A DNA stretch of 29,642 bases from Paucidesulfovibrio sp036541255 (GCA_036541255.1 JAZHDD010000011.1:1-29642), one strand, 5' to 3'. Counted from the stretch's first letter, positions 7,027 through 13,727 are shown. Notes: generated from the sequence alone by a model not told the origin. Made by a program: numbers and translations.

Positions 7027-7875
7027 ATGTCCAGCCAGACCCAGGACGCAAAACAACTCACCGCCCCGGATATCCGCGCCCTCAAGGGAGTGCGCAAGCT
7101 GTGCATGATGACCGCCTACGACTACCCCACAGCACGTCTTGTGGACCAGAGCGGCATGGACATGATTCTTGTTGGCGACTCTTTGGCCATGGTCGTGCTG
7201 GGCTATGAGGACACCCTCTCCCTGACCATGGAGGAAATGCTTCACCATACCCGCGCGGCCGCGCGTGGAACACGCCACGCCCTGCTCGTGAGCGACATGC
7301 CTTTTCTGTCCTACCAGGTCAGCATGGAACAGGCCGTACGCAACGCCGGACGGTTCTTGTCCGAAGGCCGGGCCAAGGCCGTCAAGGTCGAGGGCGGCCG
7401 CGATTTCGCGCCCCACATCAAAGCCATGGTGCGCGCAGGCATTCCCGTCATGGGCCACCTCGGCCTGACCCCGCAATACATGGCCACACTGGGCGGGTTC
7501 AAGGCGCAAGGACGCAGCTCCGAAGCCGTGCTCTGCCTTTTGGATGACGCCAAGGCCCTGGAAGACGCCGGTGTTTTCAGTATTGTTCTGGAGGCCATCC
7601 CTAATGAAGCCGCCGCGTTGATCACCGATGCCGTGAGCGTGCCCACCATCGGCATCGGCGCAGGCAACATGACCGACGGGCAGGTCCTGGTGCTGCACGA
7701 CATGCTGGGTCTATTCGACCGTTTTGTGCCCCGCTTCGTGAAGCAATATGCCCAAATGGGCTCCCAGATCGTGAAAGCCATGGGCAAATACGTTGAGGAT
7801 GTGCGCAGCGGCGCTTTTCCGGCCGAGGAACATTCCCTGCATCTTTCCAAAGAGGAATGCGCAAAGCTCAAATGA
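7027..7875 (+). CDS. panB: 3-methyl-2-oxobutanoate hydroxymethyltransferase (pantothenate synthesis)
   Basis: PanB transfers a hydroxymethyl group from methylene-tetrahydrofolate to 2-oxoisovalerate, making ketopantoate, the first committed step to pantothenate and coenzyme A. The 282-residue product has the complete TIM-barrel family pattern: MTAYDYP near the N-terminus, metal-binding Asp in VGDSLAMV (Asp51) and SDMPF (Asp90), KVEGG, PVMGHLGLTPQ, the catalytic Glu in LEAIP (Glu189), and TIGIGAG. The start is set by AAGGAGGT eight bases upstream. It has its own promoter and terminator-separated upstream border. The following VanZ-like gene overlaps its stop (ATGA). No panC or panD is seen nearby. 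Confidence 0.97.
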   Translation: MSSQTQDAKQLTAPDIRALKGVRKLCMMTAYDYPTARLVDQSGMDMILVGDSLAMVVLGYEDTLSLTMEEMLHHTRAAARGTRHALLVSDMPFLSYQVSMEQAVRNAGRFLSEGRAKAVKVEGGRDFAPHIKAMVRAGIPVMGHLGLTPQYMATLGGFKAQGRSSEAVLCLLDDAKALEDAGVFSIVLEAIPNEAAALITDAVSVPTIGIGAGNMTDGQVLVLHDMLGLFDRFVPRFVKQYAQMGSQIVKAMGKYVEDVRSGAFPAEEHSLHLSKEECAKLK

Positions 7876-8258
7876 ACATGCCGCCATTCCCCACTGGAGG
7901 ACGCCTGTTGACATGGCGGACGCTCTGGGTCGCATATGTGGTTTGGGTCCTGTTCATGGCCCTGATCCCGGTATCCCTTGAGGCGGGCGTGCCCCATCTG
8001 GACAAGCTGCTGCATTTCGGCGCGTTCGCCGTCATGATCGCGGCCTTTCCCTTCCGCATCTCCTGGCCCCGGCTGTGGATGCCCACGGCCCTCACCGTAA
8101 TACTGGCCGCCTTCATCGAAATCGCACAGGATATCGCTCCGAGCTGGGGACGCAATCCCGAGTTTCTCGACTTCTTTGCAGGGGTGGCTGGCGGCATGGT
8201 CGGGCTTGGCTTGCGCTTTGCCCTGCCTCTGCTCCGGCGCGAGAAAACCCAACCCTAA
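7872..8258 (+). CDS. VanZ-like small membrane protein
   Basis: A 128-residue inner-membrane protein with four predicted helices. It resembles the VanZ family: a hydrophobic helix, then a PHLDKLLHFGAFAVM segment (the typical DKxxHFxxF pattern), further helices, and EIAQDIAPSWGRNPEFLDFFAGVAGG with the conserved acidic/Arg region. VanZ-like proteins are linked to teicoplanin resistance in Gram-positives, but most have no known role. The start at 7872 overlaps the panB stop in ATGA, indicating coupling; an ATG at 7857 is in frame but has a poorly spaced ribosome site. It is followed 12 bases later by a second membrane protein. Confidence 0.8.
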   Translation: MNMPPFPTGGRLLTWRTLWVAYVVWVLFMALIPVSLEAGVPHLDKLLHFGAFAVMIAAFPFRISWPRLWMPTALTVILAAFIEIAQDIAPSWGRNPEFLDFFAGVAGGMVGLGLRFALPLLRREKTQP

Positions 8259-8270
8259 CCCAACGGCGCC

Positions 8271-9242
8271 ATGTTCAACGGACTTGATCTGCACTCCCTG
8301 CTCCAGGGCCTGTTCCTGCCCTTGGTCCGGCTGACGTTCTTCATCAGCCTGGGGCTGCTCGTGGGCAACTTCATCGAATCCTTGAACTGGACCCGCGCCG
8401 TGGCCCGAGTAGCCGAACCCCTTATACGCCTGGCCCGACTCAAGGATATTTCCGGCGCGAGCTTTTCCCTGGCTTTCTTCTCCGGTGTCGCAGCCAACAC
8501 CATGCTCGCCGAAGCCTACGAGCAAGGCAACCTGACCCGGCGCGAACTGATTTTCTCCAACCTGTTCAACAGCCTGCCCACGTATTTTTTGCACTTGCCC
8601 ACTGTCTTCTTCATCACTGCCCCATTCATTGCCGAAGCAGCGTTCTTCTATGTCGGCCTGACTGCGCTGGCCGCGCTTTTGCGGACGGCCTTCATCGTGT
8701 TTCTGGGCCGCATGATGCTGCCTCCCCTTCCCGACGGCTGCGTGGTCTGCCTGCTCAAGGACGAAGAGCCGCAATCGGGACGCTTTCGCACGGCGCTGCA
8801 AAAGACATGGCAGCGTTTCAAAAAACGTCTTCCCAAAATCATGTACATCACGACCCCGATTTACGCGGGCTTTTTCCTGCTGAAGCACTTTGGAGCCATA
8901 GACTGGCTGGAACGGTCCATGGCCGACAATGTGGGGTTGCTGGCCTGGCTGGACCCCCAGGCCCTGGGTATCGTTGCCTTCCACATGGTGGGCGAATTCA
9001 CCGCAGGGCTGGCCGCCGCAGGCGTACTGATCCAGGACGGCAGCCTCAGCCCCCAACAAATCGTCCTGGCCCTGCTGGCCGGCAACGTCCTTTCCACGCC
9101 CATGCGCGCCATGCGCCATCAGTTCCCTTACTATGCAGGCATTTTCCCGGCGGGGCTGGCTCTACGGCTGATCGTCTACAATCAGGCGCTACGTATCACC
9201 AGCGTGATCCTGGTCGGCGCAGCCTATGCGCTGCTGGCCTGA
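8271..9242 (+). CDS. Nucleoside-recognition (Gate) domain membrane protein
   Basis: A 323-residue polytopic membrane protein with two Gate/nucleoside-recognition units, as in SpmA/SpmB-like and transporter-core proteins. Unit one carries SFSLAFFSGVAANTMLAEA with following helices (about 60-145). A hydrophilic segment with a CVVCLLKDEE stretch separates it from unit two (about 190-323), which holds FHMVGEFTAGLAAAGVL and GNVLSTPMRAM. These proteins are presumed to move or gate small solutes, but no substrate is established. No Shine-Dalgarno sequence is evident before the ATG; it lies 12 bases behind the VanZ-like gene and may rely on coupling. Confidence 0.82.
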   Translation: MFNGLDLHSLLQGLFLPLVRLTFFISLGLLVGNFIESLNWTRAVARVAEPLIRLARLKDISGASFSLAFFSGVAANTMLAEAYEQGNLTRRELIFSNLFNSLPTYFLHLPTVFFITAPFIAEAAFFYVGLTALAALLRTAFIVFLGRMMLPPLPDGCVVCLLKDEEPQSGRFRTALQKTWQRFKKRLPKIMYITTPIYAGFFLLKHFGAIDWLERSMADNVGLLAWLDPQALGIVAFHMVGEFTAGLAAAGVLIQDGSLSPQQIVLALLAGNVLSTPMRAMRHQFPYYAGIFPAGLALRLIVYNQALRITSVILVGAAYALLA

Positions 9243-9342
9243 GCAAAAAGACGGCCTTGCTCCGGCACGGTTCCCGTGCTACCGCATGCCCGTGATCCTC
9301 CCCTCCCTTACATCCGTTATTCGCCGGTCTCCGACCAGGTTC

Positions 9343-9837
9343 ATGCACAGGACCATCTTGGTCTGCCTGGTGCCGTTGATGCTTTTGACGCTTCTTGGCT
9401 GCGCCCCTGATGGTCCTGAGGTGACGATTTTGGATGCAGGCATCTACGAGCTACAGCTTGTCGGAACCATCGTGGAACCTGACACGGCCCTTGGCCAGTG
9501 GACGCGCGTCCAGGACGAACGGCTCGTTAAAGCCACTGCCGACATCCCCGCCGAACTCGGCCTGGAATTCGGCTACCGATACACGGTCACCGGACTGGAT
9601 AAGGGCACGCTCCTCAACCTGGAATTCATCCTGCGCCACCCGCCCATGACTTTGCCGCAAACGCTGACGCCGTTCACCGAACAGATTCACAAGAAGACCA
9701 CCCGTTGCGGCGAACCGCAATATGATGGTTTCGGCTTTGAGCACGAGTGGGAAAGGGTTCCGGGTGAATGGGTATTTGAAATACGTCACAGGGGGAAGAC
9801 GCTCAGCCGCCAAAGTTTTCTTGTGCACAAGCGCTGA
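9343..9837 (+). CDS. Putative lipoprotein, DUF3859-like
   Basis: A 164-residue predicted lipoprotein. The start at MHRTIL gives a proper type II signal: a hydrophobic stretch ending in LTLLGC (lipid Cys20), with Asp at +4 rather than +2. The mature part has the pattern of DUF3859 proteins: DAGIYEL at its start, a TALGQW motif, TADIPAELGLEFGYRYTVTG in the middle and a RHPPMTLP motif, suggesting an immunoglobulin-like beta sandwich. The function is unknown. It follows the Gate protein by 100 bases; no promoter is clear between them and the ribosome site (CAGG) is weak, so it probably shares that transcript. The DUF assignment is from memory of the pattern. Confidence 0.72.
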   Translation: MHRTILVCLVPLMLLTLLGCAPDGPEVTILDAGIYELQLVGTIVEPDTALGQWTRVQDERLVKATADIPAELGLEFGYRYTVTGLDKGTLLNLEFILRHPPMTLPQTLTPFTEQIHKKTTRCGEPQYDGFGFEHEWERVPGEWVFEIRHRGKTLSRQSFLVHKR

Positions 9838-9864
9838 GCCGCACTAGGCATGGCTTTCTGGCGT

Positions 9865-9909
9865 TGTGCAAACACACCCCTCCAAAACTGCACATTATGT
9901 GCAAACACA
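9865..9909. repeat. Tandem TGTG-CAAA-CACA dyads 33 bp apart (candidate activator sites)
   Basis: TGTGCAAACACA occurs at 9865-9876 and again at 9898-9909. The second copy is nested in further dyads: TGCACAT-T-ATGTGCA (9889-9903) and GTGCA-AACACA-TGCAC (9901-9914). The 33-bp period is about three helical turns, so both face the same side of DNA. They lie roughly 100 and 135 bases before the predicted sigma-54 start, the usual distance for enhancer-binding-protein sites. Confidence 0.55.
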
Positions 9910-9979
9910 TGCACGGCCTCTCCTCGCCTGCATCTACATAAAAACCATAACATGCTGCAATAAAAAGATATTACAGCGC

Positions 9980-9995
9980 TGGCACACCTGATGCT
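9980..9995 (+). promoter_or_regulatory. Sigma-54-type (-24/-12) promoter
   Basis: TGGCAC-ACCTG-ATGCT places the invariant GG (9981-9982) and GC (9993-9994) exactly ten bases apart, and matches TGGCAC-N5-TTGC in all but one core position. Transcription would begin near 10005. There is no protein gene on this strand before the next terminator, so the product would be a short RNA. Confidence 0.6.
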
Positions 9996-10005
9996 AATAA
10001 CATCT

Positions 10006-10071
10006 TCAGGAGACGCGCCCCGGAAAAAAATCCAAGGTTGAAGTGGGTCGGGGTGTTTGTTTCCTGTCCAT
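10006..10071 (-). CDS. Possible 21-residue micro-protein with strong ribosome site
   Basis: On the minus strand AAGGAGG lies five bases before an ATG that opens 21 codons ending in TGA. The peptide begins MDRKQTPRPTS and ends LDFFPGRVS. It has no membrane segment and is too short for family recognition. It lies exactly antisense to the candidate small RNA. A GC-rich hairpin (10093-10113) sits directly upstream in its leader. No convincing promoter is seen for it. The good ribosome site is the main support; chance is quite possible. Confidence 0.25.
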   Translation of the reverse strand: MDRKQTPRPTSTLDFFPGRVS

Positions 10072-10092
10072 TACTCCCTCCTTTTTAGGGTA

Positions 10093-10121
10093 GGGGCCGG
10101 GTTCTCCGGCCCCTCATTTTT
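10093..10121 (+). terminator. Intrinsic terminator of the candidate small RNA
   Basis: GGGGCCGG (10093-10100) and CCGGCCCC (10106-10113) form a perfect eight-pair stem with a GTTCT loop, followed by TCATTTTT. On the opposite strand the stem is followed by TACCCTAAAAA, so it works only for plus-strand transcripts. No plus-strand protein gene ends nearby. Confidence 0.75.
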
Positions 10122-10235
10122 CGGTCTGGAAGGTGGGCCGGTGAAGCTCCACAGGATCCTGCGCCCCTGCAAGACAATTCTCCGGCCATGCGGTTCCCCT
10201 CCCTCCCCGCACGCCACCAGGCCAGCTCTTCGGAG

Positions 10236-10271
10236 CAAAAAAAGCCCCCGTATCCCAAAGGATACGGGGGC
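10236..10271 (-). terminator. Intrinsic terminator after the bactofilin gene
   Basis: GCCCCCGTATCC (10244-10255) pairs perfectly with GGATACGGGGGC (10260-10271) around CAAA. Read on the minus strand the stem is followed by a run of T (complement of 10237-10243). It begins 27 bases after the bactofilin stop. Confidence 0.92.
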
Positions 10272-10298
10272 CATTCGTTTGTGGTCCCGTAAAAAAAA

Positions 10299-10790
10299 TC
10301 AATACGTGGCGGATTCAGTCCGGGCAGAATCTTCGACGCTAGCCTGCAATTCGTCGGGCTCCAGCCCGGACGGCCCGCCGGCAATCGGCTGCACATTGTC
10401 GCCAAGCACACGGTGCGATTCCCCATTGCTGGGCATCTCCACATCGCCTTCGACAGTGGCGCCTTCTTCAATGACCAAGGTCGGCGTACACAGGCTGCCG
10501 TCAAGCACGGAATTCTTTTGCAGCACGGCCCGATCAAGGGCCTCGACATCGCCGTAAATTCTGCCGTTGGATATCAGATTGCCAACCCGGACCTGTCCGC
10601 GCACCTGGGCTTCCTTGCCCAGGACCAGCGTACCGGTGGAAACGATTTCGCCGTGAAACAACCCGTCCACGCGCACGGTTCCCACGAACTCCAGTCGCCC
10701 GGAATACTCTGTCCCGGCACCAAGAAAGGCGTTCAGTTCACCACTGGAACGTTCTGTCGCATTCGAGAGACGTTTTTTGAAAAAGCCCAT
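10299..10790 (-). CDS. Bactofilin family cytoskeletal protein
   Basis: Bactofilins polymerise without nucleotide into membrane-associated filaments that position cell-wall enzymes, stalks or motility and chromosome machinery. The 163-residue product starts MGFFKKRLS, a short amphipathic membrane-binding tail, followed by the right-handed beta-helix core (about 20-115) with repeated hydrophobic/Gly rungs such as GTEYSGRLEFVGTVRVDG and QVRVGNLISNGRIYGDV. A disordered, acidic, Pro/Gly-rich tail ends in ESATY. AAGGAG nine bases upstream fixes the start. It is a single-gene unit with its own promoter (10850-10878) and terminator, divergent from the cyclic-nucleotide/stator operon. Confidence 0.93.
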   Translation of the reverse strand: MGFFKKRLSNATERSSGELNAFLGAGTEYSGRLEFVGTVRVDGLFHGEIVSTGTLVLGKEAQVRGQVRVGNLISNGRIYGDVEALDRAVLQKNSVLDGSLCTPTLVIEEGATVEGDVEMPSNGESHRVLGDNVQPIAGGPSGLEPDELQASVEDSARTESATY

Positions 10791-10849
10791 GGCTTTGCGC
10801 TCCTTGTAAGGGTCTTCCGCAGAGCATGCGGCACCCAAAATAGAGCCTT

Positions 10850-10878
10850 GCTATACGCCGGATACGACAAAAATCCAA
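10850..10878 (-). promoter_or_regulatory. Probable bactofilin promoter
   Basis: On the minus strand TTGGAT (complement of 10873-10878), a 17-base spacer and TATAGC (complement of 10850-10855). A small CCGCA-GAGCA-TGCGG hairpin lies between it and the ribosome site. Confidence 0.5.
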
Positions 10879-10983
10879 GCCATTTCTCACGCCGAACGCC
10901 CGCAATGCCCGACGTTGCCTCGCCTGTCGCATCCCTGTTGCCAGGGCGCTTTTTCAACGACCTGCGCATTGCTTCGCAACATG

Positions 10984-11012
10984 TTGTGCTTTTGTGCAAA
11001 AAAGACTAGATT
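10984..11012 (+). promoter_or_regulatory. Probable promoter of the cyclic-nucleotide/stator operon
   Basis: TTGTGC (10984-10989), 17 bases and TAGATT (11007-11012). The spacer contains TTTTGTGCAAAA, which shares the core TTGTGCAAA with the repeats at 9865 and 9898, so a common regulator is conceivable. A weak terminator-like hairpin (CCCTG-TTGC-CAGGG then TTTTT, about 10937-10957) lies just upstream. Confidence 0.4.
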
Positions 11013-11035
11013 TGTGACATTATTGTGGGCACCGA

Positions 11036-11054
11036 CAGACGGGGTTCCCGTCTG
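11036..11054 (+). promoter_or_regulatory. Perfect hairpin in the operon leader, before the ribosome site
   Basis: CAGACGGG (11036-11043) and CCCGTCTG (11047-11054) form eight pairs with a three-base loop, nine bases before AAGGAA of the gene at 11074. With no T run it is not a terminator; it may protect the mRNA 5' end or tune translation. Confidence 0.45.
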
Positions 11055-11073
11055 CGCAACGCAAGGAAGCGTC

Positions 11074-12252
11074 ATGGTCAGCGAATTCTCCAACGTGAAG
11101 TCCTTTTACAAGGGGCAGAGCATCTACAGGGAAGGCCAGCCAGGGAGCACCGCCTATCTGATCAAGAAAGGCTCGGTGAATATCTATCGGACCCAGAACA
11201 ACAAGAAACAAACCATGGTGCGTCTTGCCAGCGGCGAAATATTCGGCGAGATGGGCGCGCTGGCCGGGGCTCCCCGGACGCACAGCGCCGAAGCCGCGGA
11301 ATTTTCCGAAATCATGGTCCTCACCCAACAATTCCTGAAAAATCTGGTGGGGCAATGCCCCAAGACCATCCAGCGCCTGCTCAAGCTCATGACCCGGCGG
11401 CTTCAGGAAGCGGACGCCCGGGTTGCCAGCCCTTCTGACCCTTCCCACGGCAACACCTTCCTGGCGGTCTGCCGCCTGCTGGAAATGGCCGACCGCAACC
11501 ATCGCCAAGCCTCCACCGAGGAGGCCAAAAAAGACCCGCACCATGGACTGGGCCTGCGCCGTTCCGAATTTTCCCGGACATGCAAGGAAGTGCTGCTCGT
11601 CTCCCAAATGGAAATCGACCGCATCCTGGAGCAGCTCGCCAAGCTCAAGATCGTGGAAATGTCCTCCCGCCAGATGGACAAGGCCTTTGCCGAAAAATTC
11701 ATCAAGCTCACCGATCCCAAAACCTTTCTCCAGGTCTCGGCCAACCTCAACAGAGAACTCAAGGACCGGGAACCCGATGCCTGCGAGCTGGAATATTTCG
11801 ACATCTTCGATTTCTCCAAAGAGGTCGGCAGCACTCCGGAAATCCTCTACAAAAAAATTTCCCAAAGCGAGATTCCGGAAACGCTATTCTTCTTCAACCA
11901 GAAGCATGCCCTGGAATGGGCTCAGACCAAGGAACCCGACTTCTTCAAGACCGTGAAACGCAGGAAGAAGAAGATCGAGGACCTGGAAGACGTCAACGAC
12001 ATCATCTACGTGGACAAGGCCACGCTCAAAGAAGTGTTGGCCAAGCTCGGCTACTACAAGATCGGAGTGCTCATCTCGGTCGCGGGCGAGGAAGCCCGCG
12101 CCCGTATCCTGGGTGTGCTGGCCAAGAAAATCGCCAAGATCGTCGAAGAAGAGGCCGCCAACAGGCCCCAGGTCGATGAAGGCGAGGCCTGGGACGTGCA
12201 GGACGAGCTCATCGGCATGATCAAGGGCAGCAAGGGGGTCGTGACCTCGTGA
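11074..12252 (+). CDS. Cyclic nucleotide-binding protein with CRP-like and FliG-C-like regions
   Basis: A 392-residue protein without signal or membrane segment. Residues about 10-105 are a cNMP-binding domain with an intact phosphate-binding cassette (FGEMGALAGAPRT; Glu59, Arg68), so cAMP or a similar ligand probably binds. About 160-230 resembles a degenerate CRP winged helix (SQMEIDRILEQLAKL, then IKLTDPKTFLQVS). From about 240 on, and clearly at 305-390, it aligns without gaps to the C-terminal torque domain of FliG: IIYVDKATLKEVLAKLG, ISVAGEEARARILGVLAKK, VEEEAANRPQV. FliG Arg281, Asp288 and Asp289 correspond to Lys352, Glu359 and Glu360, keeping charge; Lys264 is Ser and Arg297 is Asp. 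The gene overlaps motA (GTGA), supporting a role at the flagellar motor. The FliG match is my alignment by eye. Confidence 0.82.
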   Translation: MVSEFSNVKSFYKGQSIYREGQPGSTAYLIKKGSVNIYRTQNNKKQTMVRLASGEIFGEMGALAGAPRTHSAEAAEFSEIMVLTQQFLKNLVGQCPKTIQRLLKLMTRRLQEADARVASPSDPSHGNTFLAVCRLLEMADRNHRQASTEEAKKDPHHGLGLRRSEFSRTCKEVLLVSQMEIDRILEQLAKLKIVEMSSRQMDKAFAEKFIKLTDPKTFLQVSANLNRELKDREPDACELEYFDIFDFSKEVGSTPEILYKKISQSEIPETLFFFNQKHALEWAQTKEPDFFKTVKRRKKKIEDLEDVNDIIYVDKATLKEVLAKLGYYKIGVLISVAGEEARARILGVLAKKIAKIVEEEAANRPQVDEGEAWDVQDELIGMIKGSKGVVTS

Positions 12253-13022
12253 ATATCGCCACCATCATCGGCTTCTTTTTCGGCGTGGTCATCCTCTGCG
12301 GCGCCACCTTCCTGTCCACGGATTCCGTGGGTGTATTCATCAATCCCGCAGGGTTCGCCATTGTCTGCGGCGGGACCATCGCCGCCACCTTCATCTGCTA
12401 CCCGCTCAAGGAGGTCATGCGCGTGTTCGGCGTGTTCATGACCGCCCTGGGCGCCGAGGAACTGCCCATCGGCCACTACATCAACGAGTTGGTGAATCTG
12501 ACCAAGCAGGCCTCGGCCCGGACAGAGGAGCAGCTCGACAAGCTGGCCAAGGGCATTGAAAACGAATTTCTGCGCGACGGGCTCCAAATGCTCGCGGACG
12601 GCTATTCCGAAGAGGAACTGCGCGAGATCATGGACAACCGCATCCAGCAATTCCACGACCAGGAACACTCGGCCGCGGGCATCTACCGCACCATGGCCCG
12701 ACTCTCCCCGGCTTTCGGCATCATCGGCACGCTCATCGGCCTCATCGCCATGATGCAGGCCATGGGCGACGATATCGGCGGAGTGGGTCCGGCCATGGCC
12801 ACGGCCCTGACCACCACGCTCTACGGTGCGCTGTTCGCCAACATGATCTTCACGCCCATCGCCATCAAGGTGGAAAAACGCGTGGAGGAACGCACCATCC
12901 TCCTGTGCGTGCTGCGCGACGGCATCCTGTTCATCAAGGACAAAACCCCGGCCCCCATCGTGCGCGACAAGCTTATGGGCTATCTGCCCCCGAGCAAGTG
13001 GTCGAGCATCAAGAAAGGCTAA
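12249..13022 (+). CDS. motA: Flagellar motor stator protein MotA (PomA type)
   Basis: The A subunit of the flagellar stator; five copies surround two B subunits and rotate against FliG using ion flow. It has 257 residues and four helices (about 1-22, 30-50, 148-168, 180-200). The TM3 region LSPAFGIIGTLIGLIAMM and TM4 region LTTTLYGALFANMIFTPIA are well conserved and of PomA style. In the cytoplasmic loop Arg91 matches the FliG-contacting Arg90 of E. coli, but the position of Glu98 is Leu99 (an Asp lies at 97). Translation starts at GTG, overlapping the stop of the upstream gene (GTGA). motB follows after 12 bases. Confidence 0.93.
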   Translation: MNIATIIGFFFGVVILCGATFLSTDSVGVFINPAGFAIVCGGTIAATFICYPLKEVMRVFGVFMTALGAEELPIGHYINELVNLTKQASARTEEQLDKLAKGIENEFLRDGLQMLADGYSEEELREIMDNRIQQFHDQEHSAAGIYRTMARLSPAFGIIGTLIGLIAMMQAMGDDIGGVGPAMATALTTTLYGALFANMIFTPIAIKVEKRVEERTILLCVLRDGILFIKDKTPAPIVRDKLMGYLPPSKWSSIKKG

Positions 13023-13034
13023 GGGAAATCCGCC

Positions 13035-13727
13035 ATGAAGCCCTTCGTGCCCAAACGCCGCATCCCGGAAAGCGATTCGGATTCCGGCTGGAGCCTGACT
13101 CTGGCGGACATGATGACCCTGCTGCTCTGTTTCTTCGTGCTCATGCTCAGCATGGCCAGCTTGGACCGCGACAAATACGAGGCCATGTCCAGCGTCATGG
13201 CCGAGGCCATGGGCGGCAAGGCCGCGCCGTCGGCAAAGGCCGTTTCCCCGGAAACGGGCGAGCCTGTCCGGGCCGAGCCCGGCAATCTCTTTGAACTGCA
13301 ATTGGAACTGGCCGCGCTCATCGGCGAAGACCGCGACAGTGTGGACCTCAAGATGCGCCCCGATCCCCATTCCGTTGCCATCAGCCTGGGAGACAATATC
13401 CTTTTCGACCTGGGCCGCGCCGACCTGCGCGCCGGTGCCCGCGACCTGCTCGGACGACTGGCCGGTCCCCTGGCCCGGGCAGGCCACCGCCTGACCATCG
13501 AGGGCCACACCGATGATCTGCCCATCCAGTCTTCCCAGTTTCCTTCCAACTGGGAGCTTTCCTCGGCGCGGGCTTCGGCAGTGGCGCGCTTTTTCATTGA
13601 GCACGGTTTTCCCAAAGACTTGATCCGCGTGGTGGGCCGGGCCGACACCGAACCCATCGCCGGAAACGACACGGAACAGGGAGGCAGCAGGAACCGCCGC
13701 GTGGTGATTTTGGTCCGTCCCGAATAA
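13035..13727 (+). CDS. motB: Flagellar motor stator protein MotB (PomB type, OmpA domain)
   Basis: The B subunit of the stator: an ion channel helix plus a peptidoglycan anchor. In 230 residues it has a short basic N-terminus, one membrane helix (about 24-42) carrying the essential Asp (Asp25 in LADMMTLLLCFF), a plug/linker region, and an OmpA/MotB domain (about 110-228) with the peptidoglycan motif (EGHTDDLP, NWELSSARA, NRRVV). Cys32 seven residues after the Asp and the FFVLMLSM pattern follow PomB rather than proton-type MotB, pointing to sodium coupling. It is the last gene of the operon; 89 bases separate it from the converging gene, with no clear terminator. Confidence 0.93.
   Translation: MKPFVPKRRIPESDSDSGWSLTLADMMTLLLCFFVLMLSMASLDRDKYEAMSSVMAEAMGGKAAPSAKAVSPETGEPVRAEPGNLFELQLELAALIGEDRDSVDLKMRPDPHSVAISLGDNILFDLGRADLRAGARDLLGRLAGPLARAGHRLTIEGHTDDLPIQSSQFPSNWELSSARASAVARFFIEHGFPKDLIRVVGRADTEPIAGNDTEQGGSRNRRVVILVRPE

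Larger units (their letters stand above)
10005..10121 (+). ncRNA. Candidate sigma-54-dependent small RNA (about 115 nt)
   Basis: The segment between the -24/-12 promoter and the intrinsic terminator can fold well. CAGGAGAC (10007-10014) pairs with GTTTCCTG (10059-10066) with one G-U pair, and inside it CGCCCC (10016-10021) pairs with GGGGTG (10050-10055), enclosing a loop with seven A in a row. A single-stranded CCCTCCTTTTT stretch (10076-10086) follows, complementary to Shine-Dalgarno sequences, and then the GC-rich terminator. This architecture is that of a trans-acting RNA that blocks ribosome sites. No known RNA family is recognised. A competing reading is the minus-strand micro-ORF, whose ribosome site would explain the CCTCC stretch. 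Confidence 0.5.
9838..10298. other. 461-base gap with regulatory DNA and a candidate small RNA
   Basis: No ordinary gene lies here. From left to right it holds two copies of a 12-base dyad (9865-9909), an AT-rich stretch, a sigma-54-like promoter (9980-9995), a structured segment ending in a terminator (10093-10121) and the bactofilin terminator (10236-10271, minus). On the minus strand one tiny ORF has a strong ribosome site (10006-10071). Between 10122 and 10235 I see only a small GCTC-TTCG-GAGC hairpin (10225-10236 area) and nothing else. Confidence 0.75.

Noticed and set aside
7311..9119. Very long open frame on the minus strand opposite panB and the membrane-protein genes
   Set aside because: It lies fully antisense to genes with clear family motifs and encodes His/Gln/Gly-rich sequence without domains. 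It is a by-product of high GC codon use. The same holds for 946-2001, 4124-4879, 12054-13790, 19968-21383 and 21244-23220.
9865..9909. CRP/FNR-type sites
   Set aside because: The TGTG-CACA half-sites are separated by four bases, not the six of the CRP consensus, and lie too far upstream of any sigma-70 promoter to fit that class.
9838..10298. Possible housekeeping RNA (RNase P RNA, SRP RNA, tmRNA or 6S RNA) in the large gap
   Set aside because: I found no RNase P core, no SRP GGAAG hallmark in the right setting, and no tRNA-like ends. The sigma-54-like promoter also argues against a housekeeping RNA.
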